Shown in pieces: positions 27,072 to 34,972 of a stretch of DNA of 64,000 bases (positions within the stretch are counted from its first letter, which is position 1; each line of letters opens with the position of its first letter). The DNA is taken from assembly GCF_008297975.1 (NCBI RefSeq), contig NZ_VLNY01000008.1, forward strand, positions 62,001 to 126,000. Direction: 5' to 3'. The position numbers and the translations under genes were made by a program. The notes beneath the pieces are model-generated. The model did no database searches and was not told the DNA's origin. It was given only the letters and a program-made list of their open reading frames with translations. The DNA is from Antrihabitans cavernicola. Its GTDB lineage: Bacteria; Actinomycetota; Actinomycetes; Mycobacteriales; Mycobacteriaceae.

Positions 27072-27338
27072 CTAAGCGGCGTTCTCGCGCAGGTACTCGT
27101 TGGCGATGTCCAGCAGGTCGCGCGGCGTCTCGACCGCATCGACAACGCCTGCGTCCAAGGCGATTTCGAGCTCACGCTTCATCAGCGACAGGCATTCCAT
27201 GATCGCGAGCGAGTCCAGGCCGACGTCCTCGAACGAATCGTCGATGTTGTCGACCGTGAAGGGGATTTCGTCGTCGTCGCCCGCGCTACGCAAAATGACG
27301 TCGACCAGATCGTTCTCGGTGAAGACTGTTGTTCCCAT
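27072..27338 (-). CDS. Type II acyl carrier protein
   Basis: An 88-residue acidic ACP. Ser43 in GLDSL is the phosphopantetheine site, preceded by FEDVG and followed by AIMECLSLMKRELEI. It carries the growing aromatic polyketide chain on KS-alpha/KS-beta. AGGAGAAAG precedes the ATG. It follows the KS-beta gene by 14 bases. No phosphopantetheinyl transferase is encoded in the window, so activation must come from elsewhere in the genome. Confidence 0.93.
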   Translation of the reverse strand: MGTTVFTENDLVDVILRSAGDDDEIPFTVDNIDDSFEDVGLDSLAIMECLSLMKRELEIALDAGVVDAVETPRDLLDIANEYLRENAA

Positions 27339-27352
27339 GATTGCTTTCTCCT

Positions 27353-28423
27353 TTACGTACCGGTGATCACGGCTGCCGAACAGAAGCCGCCTATTCCTCT
27401 GGCCACCACGAGAACCGCCAACTTGTCGAGCTGACGGGGAGCGTCGGTGACCAAGTCGATGTTGTGCAGGTGTTCCGTCACGCCGGGCGTGGGCGGAATC
27501 GTCTTGTTGACGATGATCTGGCAGGCAGTCAAGACATCGACTGCACCTGCGCCGGCCAGTAGCCGCCCGTATCCAGCCTTGGGGGCGGTGACCGGAACTT
27601 GTTGCGCGCCGAACACATCCGCGAGTGCTGCTGCTTCGCTCGCGTCCTCGTCGCGCTGCCCCGCCGCGTCCGCCAGTACGACGCCGATGTCTGCCGGTGC
27701 AAGACCGGCGTCGTCGAGTGCGCGTCGGATCGTCGCCGCCAGCGCCGAGCCGTCGGTGCGGCTCTGCTCTGTCGGCCCGAATCCGGTTGCGGTGCCTGCC
27801 AGCTCGGCAAGTGGTGCAGGCCCGCCACGGCGTTCGAGGGATTCCTCCGTCTCGGCCACCAGCAGTGCTCCGCCTTCACCGAGCACCGCACCGGTCGCGT
27901 CGGGTGAGAACGGCAGATAGGCAGAGTCCGGTCGAACCGAAGACGACAACCGCCCCGACGCAATGTTCGGCGCCCACGCCCACGGACAAATCGGCCCGTC
28001 GACGCCGCCGACGACCACCGCGGAAGTCCCTGCGGCAAGCAGGCTTTTGGCCTTGCCGAATACGTCGAGCCCGCCGGCGTGGTCGGCGACCACCACGCAG
28101 CTCGGTCCCTTGAACTTGTGTCGAATCGAGATCTGCCCGGTGTTCACCGCATAGAACCACGCATACGACTGATAAGCGCTGACGTGCTCTTTGCCCTTTG
28201 CCCACAGGTTCTGCAGTTCACGTTGCCCGAATTCGACGGCGCCGCGGAAGTCGTGCGGTACCACCGCGGCCAGGGTCGCCGCGTACTCGTCGACGACGAA
28301 TCGTTCGGCAGGCACCTTGCCGATGTGATTGGTACCGGATGCCATTGATTTCCAATGTGTTTCGGGATCTGTCCCGGATGGTGCAACAATGCCGGCTCCG
28401 GTCAGAAATACTTTGTTACTCAC
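27353..28423 (-). CDS. Ketosynthase beta / chain length factor, with an internal deletion
   Basis: The partner of KS-alpha that sets chain length. The N-terminus (VFLTGAGIVAP), the AWFYAVNTGQISIRH block and the C-terminus are typical of CLFs. Two things are not. First, the protein is 356 residues against the usual 400-415: the segment that normally joins the PATLA...DF part to EFGQRELQNLW, including the LLPQTD...R helix and the following strand, is missing, about 46-50 residues, with no frameshift. Second, the residue aligned with the KS Cys is His115 (ADHAGG), where CLFs usually have Gln. The GTG start overlaps the KS-alpha TGA (GTGA) behind a GGAGG, the usual coupling. Function may be altered or lost. 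Confidence 0.88.
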   Translation of the reverse strand: MSNKVFLTGAGIVAPSGTDPETHWKSMASGTNHIGKVPAERFVVDEYAATLAAVVPHDFRGAVEFGQRELQNLWAKGKEHVSAYQSYAWFYAVNTGQISIRHKFKGPSCVVVADHAGGLDVFGKAKSLLAAGTSAVVVGGVDGPICPWAWAPNIASGRLSSSVRPDSAYLPFSPDATGAVLGEGGALLVAETEESLERRGGPAPLAELAGTATGFGPTEQSRTDGSALAATIRRALDDAGLAPADIGVVLADAAGQRDEDASEAAALADVFGAQQVPVTAPKAGYGRLLAGAGAVDVLTACQIIVNKTIPPTPGVTEHLHNIDLVTDAPRQLDKLAVLVVARGIGGFCSAAVITGT

Positions 28424-29667
28424 ACCGCCTCCATCGTCATCGCGCTCTGAAATCCACCGAATCCGCTGCCGACCGTCAAGGCCGCGGTAACGTTCGCTTC
28501 TCTTGCGACGTTGGGCACGTAATCCAAGTCGCAGCTGGGGTCCGGTTCCGTGTAATTGACGGTCGGCGGCACCACGTTGTGCCGCATGGCGAGCAGGCAC
28601 GCGACGGTCTCGAGTGCGCCGATCGCGCCGAGCGAATGCCCGATCACGGATTTGATCGAGCTCATCGGCACCTGGTACGCGTGATCGCCGAGTGCGTGTT
28701 TCACCGCACCGGTCTCGTGAATGTCGTTCATCTTGGTGCCCGAACCATGGGCATTGACGTAGCCGATCGACTCCGCGGCCAAGGTCGACTGCGACAGTGC
28801 GGCGGTGATGGCCGCTGCCATTTCCGAGCCGTCCGGGGTCAAGCCGGTCATGTGGTGGGCGTTGCAGCGAGATGCGTAGCCACCGATCTTTGCGTAGATG
28901 GTGGCTCCTCGCGCACGCGCATGTTCGTACTCTTCGACGATCAGAACCGCCGCACCTTCGCCGAGCACCAGACCGTCGCGGTCGCCCGAGAATGGACGAC
29001 ATGCGCTGTCCGCCTGATCGTTACGAGTGCTGGTCGCATGAATGGCGTCGAAGCACGCGTAGGTGATGGGCGAGATCGGTGCCTCGGCGCCACCGGATAC
29101 CACGACGTCGGCGGCGCCGGTGCGGATGAGATCCACGGCGTGACCGATGGCGTCGATCCCCGATGTGCACCCGGTGGACACCATCGCGCACGCACCCGAT
29201 GCGCCGACCCTGACCGCAACCTCGCTGACCAGCGAGCTGGGTACGAAGTGATCGTAGAGTCGAGGAGTTGCGAAGCGCTGCTCCACTTCCCAGCGAGAAC
29301 CGCTGTCGCTCATCACAGCGTATTCCTTCTCCAGGCTGGTGGTGAGGCCGACTGCGCATCCCAGCTGAACCGAAATACGTTCGGATGGAACGTCCTCCAT
29401 TGCGATTCCGGAGTCTTCCAGCGCCTGCCCCAAAGCGGCGACGGCAAACTGCGTTGCCCGATCCAAGGTCTGCTCCCGCGGCGTCAATCCGAATGCATTG
29501 GGATCGAACCTGCATTCCGCAGCGATTCGGGAGTCGAACTGTCGGGCGTCGAAGGCGGTGACCAATCCGGTGGCGGACCGGCCGGACGTCAGGAGCGACC
29601 AGTATTCGTCGACCGAATTAGATTGGGGAGCAACGACTCCGAGTCCCGTGATAACGGCTTGTTTCAT
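28420..29667 (-). CDS. Ketosynthase alpha of the type II minimal PKS
   Basis: A 415-residue ketosynthase that condenses malonyl units on the ACP. Cys167 in STGCTSG is the nucleophile; His in NAHGSGT and Lys/His in KSVIGHS complete the site. GVVAP at the N-terminus and GSGFGGFQS at the C-terminus are typical. I prefer the ATG at 29667, preceded by GGTGGAGAGA; a GTG three codons earlier is possible. It is coupled to KS-beta and divergent from the ketoreductase. All condensing residues are present, so this half of the heterodimer looks intact, unlike its partner. Confidence 0.95.
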   Translation of the reverse strand: MKQAVITGLGVVAPQSNSVDEYWSLLTSGRSATGLVTAFDARQFDSRIAAECRFDPNAFGLTPREQTLDRATQFAVAALGQALEDSGIAMEDVPSERISVQLGCAVGLTTSLEKEYAVMSDSGSRWEVEQRFATPRLYDHFVPSSLVSEVAVRVGASGACAMVSTGCTSGIDAIGHAVDLIRTGAADVVVSGGAEAPISPITYACFDAIHATSTRNDQADSACRPFSGDRDGLVLGEGAAVLIVEEYEHARARGATIYAKIGGYASRCNAHHMTGLTPDGSEMAAAITAALSQSTLAAESIGYVNAHGSGTKMNDIHETGAVKHALGDHAYQVPMSSIKSVIGHSLGAIGALETVACLLAMRHNVVPPTVNYTEPDPSCDLDYVPNVAREANVTAALTVGSGFGGFQSAMTMEAV

Positions 29668-29849
29668 TCTCTCCACCCATCTGTGTTGCTCTGCGCGGTC
29701 ATGTTTCGATACTCGACCCTTGTCCTCGAGAAAGCCTCACGCCGAAGAAGGGCGGCTCTATAGCTGCCGTGGACCACGCGAGTAGGCGACAGAGCGAGAC
29801 TTCGCTGGAACGACCGAACGAGTCCCGACCAGAAAGGTGCGTGCAAATC
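29668..29849. promoter_or_regulatory. Divergent promoter region between KS-alpha and ketoreductase
   Basis: This 182-base spacer must hold the promoters for the minimal PKS run on the left and the ketoreductase on the right. TCGA-containing units (for example near 29707-29733) recur but not at an 11-base pitch, so I cannot call a SARP site here. No open frame in it looks like a gene. Confidence 0.4.
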
Positions 29850-30635
29850 ATGTCGGAAAGAACAGCATTCATTACCGGAGGCACCAGCGGAATCGGGCGT
29901 GCCTGCGCCGAGTCGTTTATCCAGCAGGGCATTTCGGTGTTCGTGATGTCCCGGCGCCAAGAAGCCGTCGACGACACGGTTACGGCGCTCAACGCCGCGA
30001 GCACGTCGGGCGCGAAGGCCGCGGGCGCCGTCGGCGATGTGACTGTGGTGAGCGATATCGACGATGCGGTCGCTGCGTGCGTCGATACGTTCGGCGGTAT
30101 CGACATTTTGGTCAACAACGCCGGTCGCGGCGGTGGCGGGCCGATCACTGCGATATCGGATGAGCTGTGGGACAACATCATCGAGACCAATCTCAACAGC
30201 GTGTTCCGCGTGACCCGGTCGGTGTTGAAGTCGGGAAAGATGGTCGACGACGGCTGGGGCCGGATCATCAACATCGCGTCGACCGGAGGGAAGCAGGGTG
30301 TCGCGCTCGCGACGCCGTATTCCGCATCGAAGAACGGTGTCATCGGTATGACGAAGGCGCTGGGGCTGGAGTTGGCGACAACGGGGGTGACAGTCAACGC
30401 TGTGTGTCCCGGATTCGTGGAAACGCCTATGGCCGAGCAGGTTCGGCTGGGTCACGCGCAGCATTTCGGCCGACCGGAGGCCGAGATCAAGAAGGAATTC
30501 GAGAGCCGGATTCCGATAGGGCGATACACGACCACGGCGGAGGCCGCGGCGATGGTGACCTACCTGGCGTCGGATGGTGCCGGCGCAGTCACCTGCCAGG
30601 CAATGAACGTGTGTGGCGGTCTCGGCCGGTACTGA
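29850..30635 (+). CDS. Polyketide ketoreductase (ActIII-type SDR)
   Basis: A 261-residue SDR that would reduce the C-9 ketone of the nascent polyketide with NADPH. The motifs are TGGTSGIG at residues 10-17, NNAGRGGGG, NIASTGGKQG with the catalytic Ser, and YSASK. The PGFVETPM segment is typical of the ActIII group. The ATG at 29850 follows GAAAGGTG. It pairs logically with the didomain aromatase, which needs a C-9-reduced substrate. Confidence 0.92.
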   Translation: MSERTAFITGGTSGIGRACAESFIQQGISVFVMSRRQEAVDDTVTALNAASTSGAKAAGAVGDVTVVSDIDDAVAACVDTFGGIDILVNNAGRGGGGPITAISDELWDNIIETNLNSVFRVTRSVLKSGKMVDDGWGRIINIASTGGKQGVALATPYSASKNGVIGMTKALGLELATTGVTVNAVCPGFVETPMAEQVRLGHAQHFGRPEAEIKKEFESRIPIGRYTTTAEAAAMVTYLASDGAGAVTCQAMNVCGGLGRY

Positions 30636-30948
30636 GAGAACTGCCGACCGGGCAAACCAGGATAGCCCTTAGCGGGTGTCGATTACAGGCGTTACTGCCC
30701 GTTGGACTAGTTCGTGGTCGCCTATCCCCGATAACTCAAATGCACCCGCGTGGCGTTTTATGAACGATCACATATGGGCCCTTGTCGAGATACTGCAAAT
30801 TTCGTGCGCCGCGTAGCCGCGCAGGCTATGCGATCTCGAATAGGCGCCATGCGAGGGCGCGGGTGTCGATCGAATAGGGGATATCGTCACCCAGTTCGGC
30901 GTGGTTGGCTTTGGTTCCTCCATCTGCGATTCACGAAGGGCCTGAACA
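30636..30948. other. Intergenic stretch without a recognisable gene
   Basis: These 313 bases contain stops in all frames and no frame with a known motif. The G+C content seems lower than in the flanking genes. It separates the ketoreductase from an unrelated secreted protein gene, so a promoter for the latter is likely near its right end. Confidence 0.5.
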
Positions 30949-31707
30949 TTGCGGATTTCCACTCGAACGGTGGGCGTAATGGCCGCCGCTACGGCAATGA
31001 CCACCGTCGCTGTTCTTTTTCCCCCGGCATCTGCGTCGGCTGATTCCATCTGGCCGTACACACCAGGACCGTACTCAAGCGGTGCTCGAGCCACGCTATC
31101 CACATTGCCCGGCGGATTCATCAATGCCGTCGTAACCGGTGCAACTCACGGTAATGATGGATGCGTCCTTTCGGCCGGGTTGTACAACGGGTACGCCCAA
31201 GACGGTTCCGTGTTTACACAAGAGTTCGATTTCCCAACGGTTTTCGGAGCGGGAACGGGTGTGGTCGGCCCTCTGGCACCCGGGGAATATGTCGTTGACG
31301 TCAGCTGCGACGGTGAGGGAACTATGGTCTGGGGCGTAGACGGGCCTGGGCAGGACAATAGCCAGACGACGATGGTCACTATCGGCGGAGATGGGGGGCC
31401 AGTTCAGCCTGCACCGCCCCCAAATCAGGGGAAGATTCTTCCAGGTCAGTTGGGTTGCCCGGCGCCAGATCCAAATGCGGGACTCTCGCCGGAGTTGACG
31501 AGCCTGTTGCCCGGATTGGGCACACAACTTGACCTCGCCCACAGCCTGATTAAGAACGACCCGGTTCGCGCCATCGAAGGACTCAATGCCTACTTCGGTG
31601 TGGTCGTGACGAAATATGGGTTAAAACTGCTACCCGTCGTCGGTCAGCTCGCAAACATATATGAAGTGATCGACCGACTATTTATCGACGTCCCAAACGC
31701 ATGTTAG
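30949..31707 (+). CDS. Secreted protein of unknown function
   Basis: A 252-residue protein with an N-terminal signal peptide (about residues 1-31, cleavage after SASA). The mature part has a Gly/Pro-rich middle (GGDGGPVQPAPPPNQGK) and a helical C-terminal section (DLAHSLIKNDPVRAIEGLNAYFGVV). At least four Cys residues could form disulfides. The start is TTG with GAAGGG eight to nine bases upstream; an in-frame GTG ten codons later is possible. I do not recognise a family. It interrupts the polyketide genes, is less GC-rich than they are, and may not belong to the pathway. Confidence 0.6.
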   Translation: MRISTRTVGVMAAATAMTTVAVLFPPASASADSIWPYTPGPYSSGARATLSTLPGGFINAVVTGATHGNDGCVLSAGLYNGYAQDGSVFTQEFDFPTVFGAGTGVVGPLAPGEYVVDVSCDGEGTMVWGVDGPGQDNSQTTMVTIGGDGGPVQPAPPPNQGKILPGQLGCPAPDPNAGLSPELTSLLPGLGTQLDLAHSLIKNDPVRAIEGLNAYFGVVVTKYGLKLLPVVGQLANIYEVIDRLFIDVPNAC

Positions 31708-32047
31708 TTGCATGAGGCCATGACGTTGGTTATGCCGACCGATGCTTGAGCGGCTCGGGGCTTGCCGTCGGCAAATGCAAGCGATTCGCGTGGCCGACAC
31801 ACCTGGCCCGCCCGGTAGGCCACATACGTACCGAAACCATGTGCCGAAAGTGGCCATCGCGCAGCCGGTCCCACGAACGATCGTCTTCGGGACGGGTAGA
31901 TCGGCCAAGCGCCCCCTCCGGCTTCCAGCTGTGGCGGGAATTCGGCCGCGGATCGTTTCATTGCCTGCACCCCCTGGGACAGCAGTGCACGGACGAGGCC
32001 GAAGACCCGATCTCTTGCGTCACCGACGCAGTGGACTTCTCGGTAGG
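31708..32047. other. Intergenic stretch without a recognisable gene
   Basis: This 340-base gap between a rightward and a leftward gene holds only short frames without motifs. An 88-codon leftward frame (31704-31970) has no ribosome site and no resemblance to a family I know. It could contain terminators for the two converging genes, but no stem with a T-run is visible. Confidence 0.5.
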
Positions 32048-32728
32048 TTATCGAGTCCCCGCAGTGCTTTCGCTGTATGCCACGCGCTGCGCGAACAGCG
32101 GCTTAGCTTGCAGGCCGCTAATGGTGAGTCGCGCAGTGACGTTGCGGTAGAAGCTCGGCCGCAGTACCTGATTGGCCATGAATCGCAGCACGGTGCCGGG
32201 GACGACCACGTAGTTCGCGATGACGAACGGGGTGCCCGGTTCGAACTCCAGCAGCGTCGAGTTGGTCACCTTCAGCACCGACTCGTACCATTGGCTGATC
32301 TCTTTCCATGCCTCGGTCGCAACCTGCGGCGACGCCTCGCCGACAAAGTGGTTGAGCAGCACGGGTCCATCGGTGTCGTCGGTGTCGCCGAATCGCGCCG
32401 CATTGCGTGCCGCAGCAACGAATTCCGGTTTCGGAACGTCGTGACGTGACCTCGCCGACTCGAAGTCGTCTCGAACGGACCCCTCCGAATCGATCAGGAG
32501 GACGACGTCGAACTGTGGCTTGTTGGGAAGCGGCGGAATGAAAGTGGACTCGAAGAGGCGAACGCGGTGCACGCTGCCGAGCTCGTCGAGCTCGCGAGCA
32601 ACCCGGCGCAGGCCCTCGAGCGCCGCCTCGCGAGTGCGGCTGCCTTTGACGAACGGTCCGATCGTGTGCAGGTCGATGTTCCAGCCGTAGTACGTGAACT
32701 CGGTCGGAATGGTTTCGGCGAATTGCAT
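32048..32728 (-). CDS. Unknown 226-residue protein of the polyketide cluster
   Basis: The ATG at 32728 has AAAGGA seven bases upstream, 47 bases after the MarR stop, so it is a real, probably co-transcribed gene. The protein starts with MQFAETIPTEFTYYGWNIDL, has no signal peptide or membrane helix, and contains STFIPPLPNKPQFDVVLLID, HFVGEASP and a C-terminal part rich in aromatic and basic residues. I cannot place it in a named family with confidence. Its place behind the MarR gene and a FAD hydroxylase suggests a tailoring role or a role in handling a toxic product, which remains inference. Confidence 0.7.
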   Translation of the reverse strand: MQFAETIPTEFTYYGWNIDLHTIGPFVKGSRTREAALEGLRRVARELDELGSVHRVRLFESTFIPPLPNKPQFDVVLLIDSEGSVRDDFESARSRHDVPKPEFVAAARNAARFGDTDDTDGPVLLNHFVGEASPQVATEAWKEISQWYESVLKVTNSTLLEFEPGTPFVIANYVVVPGTVLRFMANQVLRPSFYRNVTARLTISGLQAKPLFAQRVAYSESTAGTR

Positions 32729-32775
32729 CGTCGTGTCCTTTCTTGTTGATGTTTTCGGCCGTGCAATCCGGACGC

Positions 32776-33243
32776 CTAAGTGAGTGCGCTCGGGATGTCG
32801 GCGCTCATGTCGCGCAGTGAGTAGGCAAGGGTGCGGAGGTACCACATGACTGCGCTGCGGTACTCCGGAACGACGTCGTTGAAGACCCGCTGAACCGAAC
32901 CGCCCGCATCTTGGTACAGCGATCGCACCTGCTCGAAGCGTTCGGTCGAGGCCACCCTCGCGGAGCGGCCATCTTTGGGATCGGTTGATCTGGTTATCCA
33001 GCCGTCATCTTCGAGTCTGGCGAGAACCCCGGTCAAGGTGGCGGCCCGCATCCCGGTACGTGCGGCCAGGTGGCCCGGTGTGCACGCTCCTTCGCGATCG
33101 ATCACGTCCAGCAGGTCGAGGTCTCGTGGTTTGATCCCTGCCGCAGCGGCGACTCGGTCGTTGACGATGCGCAGTTCTATGCGCAAGACACGGAACGCGT
33201 CGATGAGTTCCTGGTCTTGGTGTTCTGTATTTGCGTCAACCAC
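32776..33243 (-). CDS. MarR-family transcriptional regulator
   Basis: A protein of about 155 residues. The winged helix is clear: LDLLDVIDREGACTPGHLAARTGMRAATLTGVLARLEDDGWITR, then DPKDGRSARV in the wing. The start is uncertain. The open frame reaches GTG 33279, but neither this nor the GTG at 33243 has a good ribosome site; I use 33243 because it leaves the symmetrical sequence at 33255-33273 just upstream of the gene. It lies downstream of a FAD hydroxylase on the same strand. MarR proteins in aromatic polyketide clusters often sense the product or an intermediate; that fits here but is inferred. Confidence 0.8.
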   Translation of the reverse strand: MVDANTEHQDQELIDAFRVLRIELRIVNDRVAAAAGIKPRDLDLLDVIDREGACTPGHLAARTGMRAATLTGVLARLEDDGWITRSTDPKDGRSARVASTERFEQVRSLYQDAGGSVQRVFNDVVPEYRSAVMWYLRTLAYSLRDMSADIPSALT

Positions 33244-33254
33244 GTCTTCCAAAC

Positions 33255-33273
33255 TAGTACGAATTTCGTAATA
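33255..33273. promoter_or_regulatory. Inverted repeat at the MarR gene start, likely operator
   Basis: The core TACGAATTTCGTA (33258-33270) is a perfect 6-1-6 palindrome and extends to 19 bases with a single mismatched pair. It lies in the 73-base stretch between the hydroxylase stop and the MarR start. Size, symmetry and place fit autoregulation by a dimeric MarR protein. Confidence 0.6.
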
Positions 33274-33316
33274 TCGCACGTAAAACGACGAACTGCCAGC
33301 TCAGGATATATTTCGG

Positions 33317-34807
33317 TCAGGTCGCAGCTGCAGACTTTGCGGGCGAATGCGCCCGCGACCCCGGTGTGCCGTCGGCGATTGCTCGCATCAGCGACGGCGA
33401 ATTCGGCGCGCCCGCCCACGCGATATACCCGTCGGGTCGGACGAGCAGCGCCTGATCGCGGACGGTCTCGCTGTGCACAACGGCGACGGCTCCCGAACGG
33501 CTTGCCGCACGGGTGACGTTCGTGGCCCACGGTGTTGCCAGCACGAATTGGCCTGCGCCGAGCGTATTTCGAGCGTCGGCATCGGTCACCGAACCGCTCC
33601 AGAACGCGCCGACATCGCCAGATCCGGTCCCGCCGCATCGGGCGCGTACCCCGGCCAGCGACATGGCGATCCCCTGCGCGAACCGACGCCCGAGCGGCCC
33701 CGAATTGTTCGCCACGGCCAGAATGCCCCAGCGCACGGCCGCTGGAATCGAGCTCATCCGCATTGCCGCCCGCACCATGTTCCCCGAATCGACCAGCGCC
33801 TTTGCTCCGATCGGGCGCATCTCCGCCTCGTAGTCGTCGAGAAAGCGAGGTTCGCCGGTGCGCAGTGCGGCGTCGAGACGCCACGACAGGTTTGCCACAT
33901 CTTGGATTCCGACGTTCATTCCGAGCCCGCCCGCCGGCGAATGCACGTGTGCCGCGTCTCCGACGAGAAACGCGCGGCCTTCTCGATACTGCGTCGCCTG
34001 GCGCTCGTCGCTGTGGAAGCGCGAAATCCATCGCGGCGAATGCAGTCCCATCTCGCGCTCGAACACCGCGTCGCACAGATCGCGTAAGTCGGCGAAGTCG
34101 ACGTCGTTGTTGACATGCTCACGCGTACCGCTGTTCCACGCCAGTACGCGGTAGTACCCGTCTTCGATGGGGCAGATGAACGAGAAACCGTGACCGTTCG
34201 CTTCGATGGCCAGTCCCTTGTCGGGAGGAAAGTCGACTTTTGCGTCCGCAATGATCACCGACGACAAGACGGCCTCGCCGGGAAAGTCGATGCCGAGCGA
34301 ATTTCGCACAGTGCTGTGGAGCCCGTCCGCGCCGACGACGTACGACGCTGTCACCTCGCCCTGCTGCTGATCGCCGTCGAGCGTGTGTACGTATCGCACG
34401 ACGACGCCGTCCGAATTCTGTTGCAAAGAAACCACTTCGGCTTCGTAGTCGAATTCAGCACCTGCGGCTACGGCGCGCGCCTCGAGTACGCGTTCCACGG
34501 CGAACTGCGGAGTAACCAACATGAAGGGAAACGGCGTATCGAGCTTGCTGAACTCGACGTCGAGCGCACCGACGAGCGGAAGCGACTTCATCGGCTCGCC
34601 TGATGCGATGATCTCCGGTGCCAGCCCCCGAATCGCCAGGTGGTCGAGTGCTCGGGCGTGCACCGAGAACGCCCTGGTGAGATTCGAGTTGGTCTTCGCT
34701 CGCTTCTCGAGGACGACGACCCTGTGCCCCTTGCCCGCAAGGTCTCCGGCCAACATCAGCCCGGTCGGCCCCGCGCCGACGACGATGACATCTACTTCCG
34801 TGCTCAC
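33317..34807 (-). CDS. FAD-dependent aromatic polyketide hydroxylase 1 (PgaE/RdmE type)
   Basis: A 496-residue class A flavoprotein monooxygenase. VIVVGAGPTGLMLAGDL at the N-terminus binds FAD, and GDAAHVHSPAGGLGMNVGIQDV near residue 290 is the second FAD motif of aromatic hydroxylases. The C-terminal thioredoxin-like tail ends with VRPDGYIAWAG. The GTG start at 34807 has GGAGGA seven bases upstream. Relatives hydroxylate or rearrange angucycline and anthracycline rings with NADPH and oxygen. It heads a leftward unit with MarR and the 226-residue protein and is divergent from hydroxylase 2. Confidence 0.92.
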   Translation of the reverse strand: MSTEVDVIVVGAGPTGLMLAGDLAGKGHRVVVLEKRAKTNSNLTRAFSVHARALDHLAIRGLAPEIIASGEPMKSLPLVGALDVEFSKLDTPFPFMLVTPQFAVERVLEARAVAAGAEFDYEAEVVSLQQNSDGVVVRYVHTLDGDQQQGEVTASYVVGADGLHSTVRNSLGIDFPGEAVLSSVIIADAKVDFPPDKGLAIEANGHGFSFICPIEDGYYRVLAWNSGTREHVNNDVDFADLRDLCDAVFEREMGLHSPRWISRFHSDERQATQYREGRAFLVGDAAHVHSPAGGLGMNVGIQDVANLSWRLDAALRTGEPRFLDDYEAEMRPIGAKALVDSGNMVRAAMRMSSIPAAVRWGILAVANNSGPLGRRFAQGIAMSLAGVRARCGGTGSGDVGAFWSGSVTDADARNTLGAGQFVLATPWATNVTRAASRSGAVAVVHSETVRDQALLVRPDGYIAWAGAPNSPSLMRAIADGTPGSRAHSPAKSAAAT

Positions 34808-34972
34808 AACGATTTCCTCCTTCGATTCCGCACCACGGCGCAGCAACCGACATCGGTCTGCGCACCCTTTTCCAGGGTGGCAATCAGCCCTAGTCGTCCG
34901 GTCCACCGAAGCTATAGAGACGCCATTTGTCGGCGTGAGGGATATTCGAGGTCGGGCGCCGACACTCGTGTT
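34808..34972. promoter_or_regulatory. Divergent promoter region between FAD hydroxylases 1 and 2
   Basis: This 165-base spacer separates two divergent tailoring units. It contains a TATAGA that could be a -10 for the rightward unit (34914-34919) and a short inverted repeat ACGCC...GGCGT around 34921-34936 that could be an operator. No clear heptamer array was found. Confidence 0.4.

Noticed and set aside
31704-31970. 88-codon leftward frame in the gap after the secreted protein
   Set aside because: No ribosome site, no motif, overlaps the end of the secreted protein gene.
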